A stretch of DNA of 64,000 nucleotides from the NCBI RefSeq assembly GCF_014645135.1, contig NZ_BMLH01000009.1, forward strand, positions 99,275 through 163,274. Reading direction: 5' to 3'. The position numbers and the translations under genes were made by a program. Below the pieces are notes generated by a model. The model saw only the letters and a list, made by a program, of their open reading frames with translations, ran no database searches and was not told the origin of the DNA. Positions 16,718 through 25,595 of the stretch are shown piece after piece. Origin of the DNA: Rheinheimera tangshanensis (GTDB lineage: Bacteria > Pseudomonadota > Gammaproteobacteria > Enterobacterales > Alteromonadaceae). Positions within the stretch are counted from its first letter, which is position 1; each line of letters begins with the position of its first letter.

Positions 16718-18175
16718 ATGAAGCGATTTGCAGTAAAAAAACAACTCATTAAAATGAGTTTGTTCAGTATTGGTTTGGCTTTGAGCAGTACCTCACTTCA
16801 AGCCAATAATGCCTTACCTGATATTGGCGGGAACGCTTTTTCAACCTTAACACCAGACAAAGAAAAGCAGTTGGGTGACGTGATGATGCGGCAAACCAAG
16901 GGCCAGTTGCCTATGGTGTATGACCCGCTAATGGACGAATACCTGAACTCTATGGGCAACCAAATGGTCGCCAAAGCTCAGGATGTCAAATTTCCATTCC
17001 GCTTTTATTGGGTGAATGATAAAAACATCAACGCATTCGCGACTCTGGGCGGCAACATCGTCTCTCATACTGGTACGCTGGCTGTGTCAGACAGTGAAAG
17101 TGAATTTGCCTCTGTCATAGCGCACGAAATATCCCACGTCACACAGCGCCATATTGCACGTTCTGTAGAAGCTCGGTCTGAAAACGGCCCTCTCACTCTG
17201 GCGGGAATATTAGGGTCAATTTTGCTTGCTACAGTCAATCCGGAAGCGGGTATGGCCGGTATTATGGCCTCTCAGGGGCTGGCACAACAAAGCGCTATTA
17301 ACTTTACCCGCAGTAACGAGCAGGAAGCCGACCGTATTGGTATTCAACTGATGGCGGACGCAGGTTATAACCCTTATGCCGTACCGGAGTTCTTTAATAA
17401 ACTGGCTGAAAAAAGTCGCTTTGCCAATACTCAATTGGCCTTCTTGTACACTCACCCTTTGTCACAATCCCGGGTCGCGGATTCACGCTTAAGGGCTGAG
17501 CAATTTCCCAAGCGTTTTGTTGCAGACAGTCAGGACTACACCCTGGTAAAAGCCAGAGTCATGGCGCGTTATCATTACCAGACAAAAGATGCACAGAGTT
17601 ACTTTCTACGTAAACTGGCAGAGCCTGGTGGCAATACCAAAGCCAACCAATATGGTTTAGCTTTGACTTATTTTGATGACAAGCAAGTAGAGAAAGCCGA
17701 CCAGATTATCAGTAAATTACGACAGCAAGAGCCGGATAACTTGTTTTATATAGACGCCTATACCGATATTCTGCTGGCACAAGGTAAAGCTGAGCAGGCT
17801 ATGTCGATGCTGGAACAGCACTACTTACTCAAGCCTAATAATCAGGTCATTACGCTCAACTATGCCAATGCCGCGCTTCAGGGCAAAGCGTACAGATTAG
17901 CGGTCCATTTACTAAGAAATTTACTCTATTACAAAAATGACATTTTTTTGGCTTATGAAATGTTGGCCGACACGTACAAAGCCATGGAAGATTATGCCCG
18001 TTATTACGAGGCAAGAGCCGACTTGTATTATCAAATGGCGGTTTACCCTAAAGCTATTGACGATTTAAACGAAGCATTAAACCATGTAGGCAAAAATAAC
18101 ACCTTAGAAAACAGACGTCTTGAAGCTAAGAAAAAACAATGGCAAACCGAACTCAATCGTCTGAAACGTTTGTAA
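16718..18175 (+). CDS. bepA: Periplasmic M48 metalloprotease/chaperone BepA (YfgC)
   Basis: 485 aa: signal peptide (about 1-29, ending LQANN), M48 zinc protease domain with HEISH (His136, Glu137, His140, the same numbering as E. coli BepA), and a C-terminal TPR domain (about 310-480). BepA assists and quality-controls outer-membrane assembly of LptD with the BAM complex. The following arsC-like and wrbA genes are its common neighbours in gammaproteobacteria. The ribosome site before this ATG is weak; an in-frame ATG at 16754 is an alternative but would shorten the signal peptide. Confidence 0.93.
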   Translation: MKRFAVKKQLIKMSLFSIGLALSSTSLQANNALPDIGGNAFSTLTPDKEKQLGDVMMRQTKGQLPMVYDPLMDEYLNSMGNQMVAKAQDVKFPFRFYWVNDKNINAFATLGGNIVSHTGTLAVSDSESEFASVIAHEISHVTQRHIARSVEARSENGPLTLAGILGSILLATVNPEAGMAGIMASQGLAQQSAINFTRSNEQEADRIGIQLMADAGYNPYAVPEFFNKLAEKSRFANTQLAFLYTHPLSQSRVADSRLRAEQFPKRFVADSQDYTLVKARVMARYHYQTKDAQSYFLRKLAEPGGNTKANQYGLALTYFDDKQVEKADQIISKLRQQEPDNLFYIDAYTDILLAQGKAEQAMSMLEQHYLLKPNNQVITLNYANAALQGKAYRLAVHLLRNLLYYKNDIFLAYEMLADTYKAMEDYARYYEARADLYYQMAVYPKAIDDLNEALNHVGKNNTLENRRLEAKKKQWQTELNRLKRL

Positions 18176-18194
18176 CACCAAGGTATAATTTTTT

Positions 18195-18542
18195 ATGATT
18201 ACGCTCTACCATAACAATCGCTGTTCAAAAAGTCGGGAAGCGTTGGCGCTGTTGGAACAAAGCGGTAAAGCTTTTACTGTGCGTTATTATCTCGAGCAGC
18301 CTTTGTCTGTTGCTGAACTGACCGCCTTACTCAAAGCGCTGCAACTGCCAGCACGGGATTTATTACGCAGTAAGGAAGATGAATACAAGAACTTAGGCCT
18401 GGCTGATCCTGCTCTGTCCGAACAGCAATTAATTTCTGCCTTGGTACAACACCCTAAGCTGATGGAAAGACCAGTGCTTCAGGTGGGTGACAACGCAGTG
18501 ATAGCAAGGCCTGCCGATAAAATGCTGGCGCTGCTGGCATGA
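18195..18542 (+). CDS. ArsC-family arsenate reductase-like protein (YfgD)
   Basis: 115 aa thioredoxin-like protein of the glutaredoxin-dependent ArsC family, with the active-site Cys10 in HNNRCSKSREAL. Typical ArsC proteins reduce arsenate to arsenite using glutathione and glutaredoxin. Chromosomal YfgD-type copies next to bepA, like this one, often have no arsenic operon, and their true role is unclear. The gene overlaps wrbA by four bases (ATGA), indicating translational coupling. Confidence 0.88.
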   Translation: MITLYHNNRCSKSREALALLEQSGKAFTVRYYLEQPLSVAELTALLKALQLPARDLLRSKEDEYKNLGLADPALSEQQLISALVQHPKLMERPVLQVGDNAVIARPADKMLALLA

Positions 18543-19126
18543 GTGTTCAGCTATTAATTTTATATTATTCCCGCCATGGCTCTGTTGCCGCCTTAGCGGA
18601 AAAAATTGCTATTGGTGTTCAGCAAGCGGGTGCAGAAGTTATGTTGCGTACAGTGCCCGCTCTGGATGGCTCAGCCGTTGGCATACATCCGCAAGTTACA
18701 GAACAAGACTTGCTCGACGCCGATGGCTTTGCTTTTGGCAGTCCTGTACGTTTTGGCAATATGGCAGCCCCATTAAAAGCCTTTTGGGATAACACTAGTA
18801 GTCTCTGGCTTAAAGGCGCTTTGATGGATAAACCAGCTGGAGTATTTACATCATCTGGCAGTATGCATGGCGGTAATGAAGCTAATTTGCTCAGTATGAT
18901 GTTGCCGTTGTTGCACCACGGCATGCTGGTGATAGGCCTGCCTTATCTGGAACCAGAACTGCATCATACTCAAACGGGCGGCACACCTTATGGCCCAAGC
19001 CATGTCAGTGGCTTATCAGGTGCAAGCCATTTGAGTAAAGATGAACATCAACTGGCTATTCAATTTGGTAAACGGCTTGCTTTAGCCGCTATTGCGTTAA
19101 AAACATCCGGATTCAGTACCTTATGA
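18539..19126 (+). CDS. wrbA: NAD(P)H:quinone oxidoreductase, WrbA family
   Basis: 195 aa flavodoxin-like FMN protein. The phosphate-binding loop is YYSRHGSVAALAEKIA, and FMN ring contacts are in GSPVRFGNMAAPLKAFWD and SSGSMHGGNEANLLSM. WrbA proteins carry out two-electron reduction of quinones, protecting against oxidative stress. It is translationally coupled to the arsC-like gene before it and the DUF2069 gene after it (ATGA overlaps), so the three form one operon. Confidence 0.92.
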   Translation: MSVQLLILYYSRHGSVAALAEKIAIGVQQAGAEVMLRTVPALDGSAVGIHPQVTEQDLLDADGFAFGSPVRFGNMAAPLKAFWDNTSSLWLKGALMDKPAGVFTSSGSMHGGNEANLLSMMLPLLHHGMLVIGLPYLEPELHHTQTGGTPYGPSHVSGLSGASHLSKDEHQLAIQFGKRLALAAIALKTSGFSTL

Positions 19127-19551
19127 ACGATCTATCTGTGGCCATGGCTCCTTCCACCCGTCTTTATCTATGGCTTGGCCGTATTGGTTTTGTCGGGCTT
19201 TTTATCCTGATCCCTGTCTGGGTTTTATGGTTAGCACCACCAGAACTGGGCAGTGCTAAGGTTCTGCTTGCCTTGCTGTGGACGCCTTTGTGGTTCCCAC
19301 TTTGGGGCATGATCACAGGTAAAGCTTATACCTTTGCCTGGGCTAACTTTATTGTAATGCTGTACATGGTCCACAGCCTGACACATTTATGGGTCAGCGT
19401 AGGTACTGAGTTTTTTCTGGCTCTGCTTGAGCTACTGTTTTCTGGCCTCATGTTTGTTGGCTGCACTTACTACGCCCGCAACAGAGGCAAAGAATTGGGC
19501 TTAAAAATCCCTAAATTGAAAGACGATCCGATAAGAACTGCAAAAGACTAA
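19123..19551 (+). CDS. DUF2069 inner-membrane protein
   Basis: 142 aa integral membrane protein with four hydrophobic segments (about 22-42, 50-68, 72-94 and 98-118) and a short polar tail. It belongs to DUF2069, found widely in gammaproteobacteria immediately after wrbA. Function is unknown. Its start overlaps the wrbA stop. Confidence 0.85.
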   Translation: MNDLSVAMAPSTRLYLWLGRIGFVGLFILIPVWVLWLAPPELGSAKVLLALLWTPLWFPLWGMITGKAYTFAWANFIVMLYMVHSLTHLWVSVGTEFFLALLELLFSGLMFVGCTYYARNRGKELGLKIPKLKDDPIRTAKD

Positions 19552-19606
19552 TCTGAAAGCCCAGCCACAGCGTACATAACCGCAGAGTAGTTAACGACTT
19601 GCGGTT

Positions 19607-20197
19607 ATGAACCCTATAATAGCTTTATTTCCACTAAATACCTTATTACTGCCTGAAGGCAAAATGCGTCTGCGTTTGTTTGAACCGCGCTATCTACGCA
19701 TGATGAAAGAAGCCAGTAGTGGTCAACGCCCCTTTGCGATGGCAAGCATCAATCCGCTTGTTAGTCAGCATCACGCTGATCGCATCTGTCCTGAGGTGAC
19801 CCTGGTCTCTATTATTGACTTTGAACAATTACCTGATGGTTTGCTGGGTATCACTGTCGAAGGGCTAGGCCGTTATCAAATTATGAAAAGATGGCAAGAG
19901 CAGGATCAACTGCATGTCGCTGAGCTTGAACCTATCCGCTTCTGGACTGCAGAGAACACCGCAATAGAACACCAGCCACTCTGGCATAAACTGCAGCTGG
20001 TATTTAAACAATACCCTGAACTGGCCAGACTTTACCCTGAGCCTGAGCATCAGAATTTATGTTGGCTGGTGTCGCGCTGGATGGAACTTCTTCCCCTGAC
20101 TCCCCACTTAAAACGTCAGTGGTTAAAGCAGGATTTAACTACCACAGCCAAAGACCTTGAGATATGGCTGGAAGATAGTCTGGAAGAAATTAGCTAA
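19607..20197 (+). CDS. LON substrate-binding-domain protein
   Basis: 196 aa, essentially one LON N-terminal (PUA-like) domain: LFPLNTLLLPEGKMRLRLFE near the start, then PRYLRMM, and GLLGITVEGLGRYQI. There is no ATPase or protease part, so it is not Lon itself. Stand-alone proteins of this kind are common in proteobacteria; their role is unknown, perhaps binding of unfolded peptides. The initiation ATG at 19607 is preceded by only a weak ribosome site. Confidence 0.87.
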   Translation: MNPIIALFPLNTLLLPEGKMRLRLFEPRYLRMMKEASSGQRPFAMASINPLVSQHHADRICPEVTLVSIIDFEQLPDGLLGITVEGLGRYQIMKRWQEQDQLHVAELEPIRFWTAENTAIEHQPLWHKLQLVFKQYPELARLYPEPEHQNLCWLVSRWMELLPLTPHLKRQWLKQDLTTTAKDLEIWLEDSLEEIS

Positions 20198-20232
20198 ATA
20201 ATTGTTTAAATTCGTAGGCCAGTCCTTTGGTG

Positions 20233-20265
20233 AAAAAAAGCCCCATCAGCAAGACTAATGGAGCC
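20233..20265 (-). terminator. Terminator of the small-peptide operon
   Basis: Leftward, GGCTCCATTAG-TCTTG-CTGATGGGGCT forms an 11-bp stem (including G-U pairs) followed by seven T. The G-U pairs make it much stronger in the leftward direction than rightward, so it serves the peptide genes rather than the LON-domain gene. Confidence 0.75.
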
Positions 20266-20288
20266 TTTTTGCATCAGAGGCTTATAAT

Positions 20289-20384
20289 TTAGTTTGTAAA
20301 ATATGCGATAAAAAGCAGTAAGGCGCCACAAATAAAGCCGGTCAGAAAAACCACCAATTTATGTTCCTGAAGCAATTCCTGCAT
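20289..20384 (-). CDS. 31-aa single-span membrane peptide, possible immunity peptide
   Basis: MQELLQEHKL then a hydrophobic span of about 18 residues (LVVFLTGFICGALLLFIAY) and TN. It starts two bases after the stop of the preceding peptide gene, so it is likely coupled to it. It has no double-glycine cleavage site. Small membrane peptides at the end of bacteriocin units often give self-immunity; that is inference only. It is too short for standard gene finding. Confidence 0.5.
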   Translation of the reverse strand: MQELLQEHKLVVFLTGFICGALLLFIAYFTN

Positions 20385-20386
20385 AA

Positions 20387-20536
20387 TTACAAAGCCTTTA
20401 ACTGCTTAGCTACCCAAATAGCGCCAGCCGCTGCGGCACCGCCCGTTGCAACACCTCCGAGAAAGTAACCAACAAGCAGCAGGGGACCGGCACCAGCGCT
20501 TACTTCGGTAATATCCTTAATTTGCAGTTCTTTCAT
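20387..20536 (-). CDS. Putative class IIb-type bacteriocin peptide 2
   Basis: 49 aa. The leader-like start MKELQIKDITEVSAGA follows the pattern of double-glycine leaders, but the cleavage pair is GA instead of GG. The mature part would be a hydrophobic, Gly/Ala-rich helix (GPLLLVGYFLGGVATGGAAA and so on), with GYFLG and GVATG fitting the GxxxG helix-contact motif of two-peptide bacteriocins, and a basic end (AKQLKAL). The ribosome site is GGAG upstream of the ATG. It lies 11 bases after peptide 1. Confidence 0.7.
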   Translation of the reverse strand: MKELQIKDITEVSAGAGPLLLVGYFLGGVATGGAAAAGAIWVAKQLKAL

Positions 20537-20547
20537 GTTAATACTCC

Positions 20548-20685
20548 TTACAGCATCTTATAAGCAGCAATTACCAGGCCAGAGCCAGCTGTGAAGCCAG
20601 CAACAAAAACTTTATAAGCCAACGGAATGGCAACTACCGCACCACCATTCACATCACTAAGTTCATTCAAATTTAATTCATTCAT
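20548..20685 (-). CDS. Putative class IIb-type bacteriocin peptide 1 with double-glycine leader
   Basis: 45 aa from the ATG at 20685 (GGAG ribosome site), not the upstream in-frame ATG at 20751. The leader MNELNLNELSDVNGG matches the LxxxELxxVxGG consensus removed by C39-peptidase ABC exporters. The remaining 30 residues (AVVAIPLAYKVFVAGFTAGS, then GLVIAAYKML) are hydrophobic and weakly cationic, with a GFTAG GxxxG motif. No exporter is nearby, so it would need one encoded elsewhere. Other GG-leader secreted peptides (signals, microcins) remain possible. Confidence 0.75.
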   Translation of the reverse strand: MNELNLNELSDVNGGAVVAIPLAYKVFVAGFTAGSGLVIAAYKML

Positions 20686-20746
20686 ATCATTGATCTCCAT
20701 TAAGTATTCATGTGTCTGTCGAGGCCAGCAAGCCATCGACACACAC

Positions 20747-20793
20747 ATCATAAGACTCTGTATTTTTTTAACAACCTGTAAAATCTTACAGAC
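20747..20793 (-). promoter_or_regulatory. lux-box-like operator and sigma70-type promoter of the peptide operon
   Basis: ACCTGTAAAATCTTACAGAC (20774-20793) matches the classical lux box (ACCTGTAGGATCGTACAGGT) at 15 of 20 positions, with a perfect inner palindrome CTGTAA/TTACAG. It abuts TTGTTA (-35, 20769-20774), which is 16 bases from TATGAT (-10, 20747-20752). The box would be centred near -43, where LuxR-type activators bind. Confidence 0.6.
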
Positions 20794-21099
20794 TTACTAT
20801 ATCAGGTAGCTCGCTGCTCCCTCGGATAGATAAATTAGCAAATATCAGAGCTCCCTCACTATGACATGATGCAACACAAACTAATAAGACAAGTCGCTGC
20901 TGGTCTTGTTAATTTGTCACTCGTTAATGCAGCATTATTGAATTGTAAATCTGTAATGTGCTGTATTCGTAAACGCAAAAACATCGACGATTGACTCGTA
21001 GAGACTGACCACTTTATGAACACGCGGCGCAGTCTCCGGCTGGATGACATGAGATGGAGCAGCGATATGTCAAAGCAACGCTGCAGTTTAAAGGGGTGA
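20794..21099. other. Intergenic region between the peptide operon and queE
   Basis: No gene or strong RNA structure is seen. The only open frame (20859-21134, minus) overlaps the queE end and has a non-protein-like composition. Confidence 0.5.
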
Positions 21100-21765
21100 T
21101 TAATTAATACCCAGATACTTATGGACCTGCACACTTAAGCGCCAGTTGTATTGTTTACAAAATTCAATAGCCAGCTGAGTGGCTTTGGCTTTTTGACTGA
21201 TAGGCTGCAGGTACACTAGTGTAGTGCTTAAATCCAGCCCCTGTAACAGCTCCAGCAGCTCGTCGATATGCTTTTCCATAGCTACAGGGTGCTTAATCTC
21301 GTTGGCACGCTCCAGCGCCGTGCGTAGCACTTCGTAGCCGCCTTTCATATTTATTTTAGGTGAAACAGTCACCCAGGTACTGACAGGCGCCAGAATTTCA
21401 AAGGTCCCACTGGTTTCAATCTGTGTTGAAAACCCCCGTGCATGCAACAGCTCACACAAAGGTCGTAAATCATACATACAAGGCTCGCCACCTGTGATCA
21501 CCACATGTTTAGCACGGTAGCCTTTGTCAGCAAAGAGTTGCACTATTTGCTCTGAGGTTAAACTGCACCAATGATCAGAATCGGCTTTTTTCTCTAAAAT
21601 TGCGGCAGGACTTAATTGCAACTCGGGATCGATTTCCCAGGTCTGTTTGGTATCACACCAGGAGCAGCCTACAGGACAACCTTGTAAACGCAGAAAAATA
21701 GCTGGAGTACCGGTGTAACTACCTTCACCCTGAATGGTCTCGAAAATCTCGTTTACTTTATACAC
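21100..21765 (-). CDS. queE: 7-carboxy-7-deazaguanine synthase
   Basis: Radical SAM enzyme of queuosine biosynthesis that converts carboxytetrahydropterin to CDG. 221 aa from the GTG at 21765, as long as E. coli QueE. The frame stays open to 21861 but the extra N terminus is unconserved, and an AAGGA lies ahead of the GTG. The cluster motif [11 protein letters not shown] gives three Cys for the 4Fe-4S centre; [11 protein letters not shown] and ITGGEPCMY are other conserved parts. It is divergent from queC, its pathway partner, with an 87-base promoter region between. Confidence 0.92.
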   Translation of the reverse strand: MYKVNEIFETIQGEGSYTGTPAIFLRLQGCPVGCSWCDTKQTWEIDPELQLSPAAILEKKADSDHWCSLTSEQIVQLFADKGYRAKHVVITGGEPCMYDLRPLCELLHARGFSTQIETSGTFEILAPVSTWVTVSPKINMKGGYEVLRTALERANEIKHPVAMEKHIDELLELLQGLDLSTTLVYLQPISQKAKATQLAIEFCKQYNWRLSVQVHKYLGIN

Positions 21766-21785
21766 TTTATGGGGTTTTCCTTTAG

Positions 21786-21816
21786 CTACGGGCTCAGATA
21801 CAGTACAATGCGCGCC
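21786..21816 (+). promoter_or_regulatory. Probable queC promoter
   Basis: A TTTAGC-like -35, 17-base spacer and TACAAT -10 (about 21809-21820) lie about 35 bases ahead of the queC start in the queE/queC divergent region. Inferred from hexamer match only. No preQ1 riboswitch structure was found. Confidence 0.4.
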
Positions 21817-21852
21817 CGAAATTTTGCCCATTATAGCGAGAGAGCCGAACAG

Positions 21853-22530
21853 ATGCCGCAAAAAGTTGTTGTGATTTATTCCGGCGGTATGGATTCATTT
21901 ACCGTGTTGCACAAAGCCATAGCTGATGGACATGAAGTCTATGCCCTGTCTTTTAACTATGGCCAGCGCCATGTCAAAGAACTGCTCTGTGCTAAAAACG
22001 TCTGTGAAGAATTAGGCGTGCCTCATAAGGTGGTGGATATTTCTGCCATTAATCAGCTCCTGGCAGGTTCCAGCCTGATGGCGCCAGACAGTACACATGA
22101 AGATATCCAAATTCCCGAGGGTCATTACGCTGCAGATACCATGAAATCGACAGTGGTGCCCAACCGCAATATGATTTTATTGTCTCTCGCCGTGGGTTAT
22201 GCCGTCTCACTGAATGCCCGCGCTGTGTATTACGGCGCACACTCTGGCGATCATTTTATCTATCCGGATTGCCGTCCTGAATTTGTGCACAAAATGAACG
22301 ATGTCTGCCAGGTGGCTAACTACGAACCTGTGGACATTGTCAGCCCTTATTTAAGCCAGACCAAAATTGAGATTTTGCGTGATGGTTTAGCCATGGGGCT
22401 GGATTACAGCAAAACCTGGACTTGTTACAACGGCCGTGAAAAAGCCTGTGGCAAATGTGGCTCCTGTCAGGAACGCCTGGAAGCTTTTGAGCTAAACCAA
22501 GCGACAGACCCGCTGGCCTACGAAGGCTGA
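21853..22530 (+). CDS. queC: 7-cyano-7-deazaguanine synthase
   Basis: 225 aa from the ATG at 21853 (GAGAG ribosome site); the frame is open from 21769 but the conserved protein starts at [15 protein letters not shown]. It converts CDG to preQ0 using ATP and ammonia. The PP-loop motif SGGMDSFT and the C-terminal zinc site [10 protein letters not shown] (with a preceding Cys) are intact. Its 3' end overlaps that of metR by 13 bases tail to tail. Confidence 0.95.
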   Translation: MPQKVVVIYSGGMDSFTVLHKAIADGHEVYALSFNYGQRHVKELLCAKNVCEELGVPHKVVDISAINQLLAGSSLMAPDSTHEDIQIPEGHYAADTMKSTVVPNRNMILLSLAVGYAVSLNARAVYYGAHSGDHFIYPDCRPEFVHKMNDVCQVANYEPVDIVSPYLSQTKIEILRDGLAMGLDYSKTWTCYNGREKACGKCGSCQERLEAFELNQATDPLAYEG

Positions 22531-23396
22531 TGCTGGCTGATTTGTTCCAATAACTGTCGTAATGGGGTCGCCTCTTGCTGCCCCTGTCGACAAGCCGCAT
22601 ACATAGTTCGAAACAAGCCCTGCTCACCTATGGGTAAAACCGCCAGCAAGCCCTGAGCTCGATAAGGCTCCATCAGCCACCGCGGCAACAAGGCCACCCC
22701 CTGCCCTGCGGCAATTAACTGCAGGATCTGACTACTTTGAGCTACGGTTCTGAATTTGACTTCCAAACCTGCGGGAGCGAACACGTACCGATATAAATCC
22801 TGTCGCTCCAGAGGTAAAGGATAGCCTAATAAAGTCTCTTGTCTGAGCTGCTGCGCTACTACAAAAGCGTGCTGTGCCAGCGGATGATCGGTGCTCACCC
22901 CCAGACAAAGCTGCATTTCAAATAAAGCTTCGAAAAAAACGCCCTGAAGATCACGTTGATCTGTCGTCAGCACCAAATCCAGTTCATCACTTAATAAAGC
23001 ATCCAGCGCGTTGTGCTCTATCTCTGCAGAAAACTCTATTGGGCAGTTCGGTTCTATCAGTCCAAAAGCTTTAACAGCAGGCATTAACCAGTGAAAACAA
23101 GCGTGGCACTCCACAGCCAGTCGAATACCACTTAAACTCCTCCCTTTAAGTTGTGCTTCTGTCTGTGCGACCAAAGGCAATACTCGTGCGGCTAAATCCA
23201 ACAACAACTGGCCTTGTGCGCTAAAACTCACCGGCTGGCTTTTACGCAGATAAAGCGTCGTCCCGAGCGAAGACTCTGCCTCTTTGAGCTGATGCGACAA
23301 CGCCGACTGGGTCAAACACAGTTGTTCAGCAGCGGCCACCAAAGTACCGGTCTGTTGCAGTGCCTGTAAAGTTCGCAGCAGTTTTAAATCTATCAT
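22518..23396 (-). CDS. metR: LysR-family regulator of methionine biosynthesis, MetR
   Basis: 292 aa LysR protein. The HTH is in [30 protein letters not shown]; the MetR-like stretches [19 protein letters not shown] and [15 protein letters not shown] match E. coli MetR well. MetR activates metE, metF and others with homocysteine as coeffector. No metE lies next to it here, unlike in enterobacteria. The upstream region carries tandem MetJ-type boxes and an inverted repeat, so it is probably repressed by MetJ-SAM and autoregulated. Confidence 0.87.
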   Translation of the reverse strand: MIDLKLLRTLQALQQTGTLVAAAEQLCLTQSALSHQLKEAESSLGTTLYLRKSQPVSFSAQGQLLLDLAARVLPLVAQTEAQLKGRSLSGIRLAVECHACFHWLMPAVKAFGLIEPNCPIEFSAEIEHNALDALLSDELDLVLTTDQRDLQGVFFEALFEMQLCLGVSTDHPLAQHAFVVAQQLRQETLLGYPLPLERQDLYRYVFAPAGLEVKFRTVAQSSQILQLIAAGQGVALLPRWLMEPYRAQGLLAVLPIGEQGLFRTMYAACRQGQQEATPLRQLLEQISQHQPS

Positions 23397-23435
23397 GCCT
23401 CATACCTCACTTGAGTCATCTTCATACGCATCATG

Positions 23436-23449
23436 CAATGAACTCATTG
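23436..23449. promoter_or_regulatory. Inverted repeat upstream of metR
   Basis: CAATGA-AC-TCATTG, extended to 7 of 8 matches per arm, lies 40 bases before the metR start between it and the Met boxes. It could be a LysR-type (MetR) autoregulatory site. It does not match TGAA-N5-TTCA exactly. Confidence 0.4.
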
Positions 23450-23477
23450 TACTTGCTTTAGCATAACCACAGATATT

Positions 23478-23501
23478 AGACATGTAAACATCTAGATGTC
23501 C
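23478..23501 (-). promoter_or_regulatory. Three tandem MetJ boxes
   Basis: The consecutive octamers AGACATGT, AAACATCT and AGATGTCC each match the Met box AGACGTCT at 6 of 8 positions. MetJ binds such arrays cooperatively with S-adenosylmethionine. They lie about 80 bases upstream of metR, as expected for repression of this gene. Confidence 0.65.
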
Positions 23502-23616
23502 ATGCAAACAATAAAGTAAGTTTTGACTCGAGGGATATAAGCAACCTTCAAATGATAAGGCGGGGGAAAAGTCTGTCAGGCAGAGTGGCAAAAGCTTGCC
23601 CTGTGCTGTAGCTGCA

Positions 23617-23643
23617 AATAAAAAAAGGGCCAAGTAGGCCCTC
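23617..23643 (-). terminator. Intrinsic terminator of cysB
   Basis: Leftward AGGGCC-TACTT-GGCCCT followed by seven T lies 19 bases after the cysB stop. Compact GC-rich stem; a confident terminator. Confidence 0.85.
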
Positions 23644-23661
23644 TGTCGTATCCGGATGCAG

Positions 23662-24642
<981 letters not shown>

Positions 24643-24693
24643 TCAGTGATCCGTTCTTGGCATATGCTATAAACACTATACATATTCGTTTGG

Positions 24694-24726
24694 ATATTCC
24701 AACTTATTTTAATTTAGTTGGAATAT
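24694..24726. repeat. Inverted repeat between cysB and the kinase-like gene
   Basis: ATATTCCAACT and its exact complement AGTTGGAATAT are separated by 11 AT bases. Lying in a divergent promoter region, it may be an operator or a bent-DNA site. The arms do not resemble known CysB sites. Confidence 0.5.
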
Positions 24727-24797
24727 ATAACCAATAGTAACTAAAAAAACTGCCATGTTCACACCAGTGGCGGTACAACGGGATCATCGGGGACAGT

Positions 24798-25490
24798 ATG
24801 TCAGGCTCAGACTCATCCATCGACTTTGCGACAGTGCTGGCATCTGCTGCACATGATATGAAAAACTCCTTGTGCTTATTAATCCAGTCGATTGATAACC
24901 TGCAACAACAGCAGCAGCAACTGGATGGCAATGGCCGCGAGGAGTTGTCCCGTATTCATTACGAAGCGAACCGCCTGAATATTAATTTATTGCAGTTACT
25001 GTCTTTGTATCGCATCGAAAAAAATCAGTTACCTTTGCAAATCGATCAGTATTATATTTCTGATTTATTTGAAGAAGTTCAGTTAAAAAATGAAATGTAC
25101 AGCGCACAAAAAAACATTCAGATTGAAATACAGGCTGACTCTGATCTGCTTTGGTATTTTGATAGCGATCTGATCAGCAATCTGATCAACGACATGTTTG
25201 TCAACGCGCTACGTTATACCAAAAGTAAATTAGTATTACGTGCAGAGCGGACCGAAGATGGTCTGGCTATCGAATTGCATGATGACGGCCCGGGTTATCC
25301 TGAATTTATGCTGGAAAATGCCGATACCCTGATGAAAGACTTAAATTTAGCCGCAGGCCGCACTGGTTTAGGCCTGTTTTTTGCAAGCTTAATTGCAAAA
25401 GCACATAAGAATCATGGTAAAACAGGTTTTATTCGCTTAAGTAATGGTGGTTTGTATGGCGGAGCTATGTTTAGTTTGTTTCTGCCATGA
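24798..25490 (+). CDS. Sensor-less histidine kinase-like protein
   Basis: 230 aa without membrane segments or an input domain. HisKA-like start with ASAAHDMKNSLCLL (His19), then an HATPase_c domain: N-box NDMFVNALRYTKS, G1 DDGPGYPE, G2 GRTGLGLFFASL. This would be a soluble kinase or a phosphotransfer partner taking its signal from another protein. No response regulator is adjacent. A Gln run (NLQQQQQQLDG) lies in the dimerisation helix region. The target is unknown. Confidence 0.8.
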   Translation: MSGSDSSIDFATVLASAAHDMKNSLCLLIQSIDNLQQQQQQLDGNGREELSRIHYEANRLNINLLQLLSLYRIEKNQLPLQIDQYYISDLFEEVQLKNEMYSAQKNIQIEIQADSDLLWYFDSDLISNLINDMFVNALRYTKSKLVLRAERTEDGLAIELHDDGPGYPEFMLENADTLMKDLNLAAGRTGLGLFFASLIAKAHKNHGKTGFIRLSNGGLYGGAMFSLFLP

Positions 25491-25595
25491 TTTGACTTGA
25501 GTACACAAGTTTTGAAAGCAGAGAAGTTTTGCAGACTGGCTAAATAGCAGTTTTAACAGAAAAGCCCCTGAATGCCTGGGGTCAACGGAGTGTGG

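Noticed and set aside
20859..21134. 91-aa ORF on the minus strand
   Set aside because: Overlaps the queE end, lacks a ribosome site and has a non-protein-like composition.
21766..21852. preQ1 riboswitch between queE and queC
   Set aside because: Region too short and no preQ1 aptamer pattern recognised.
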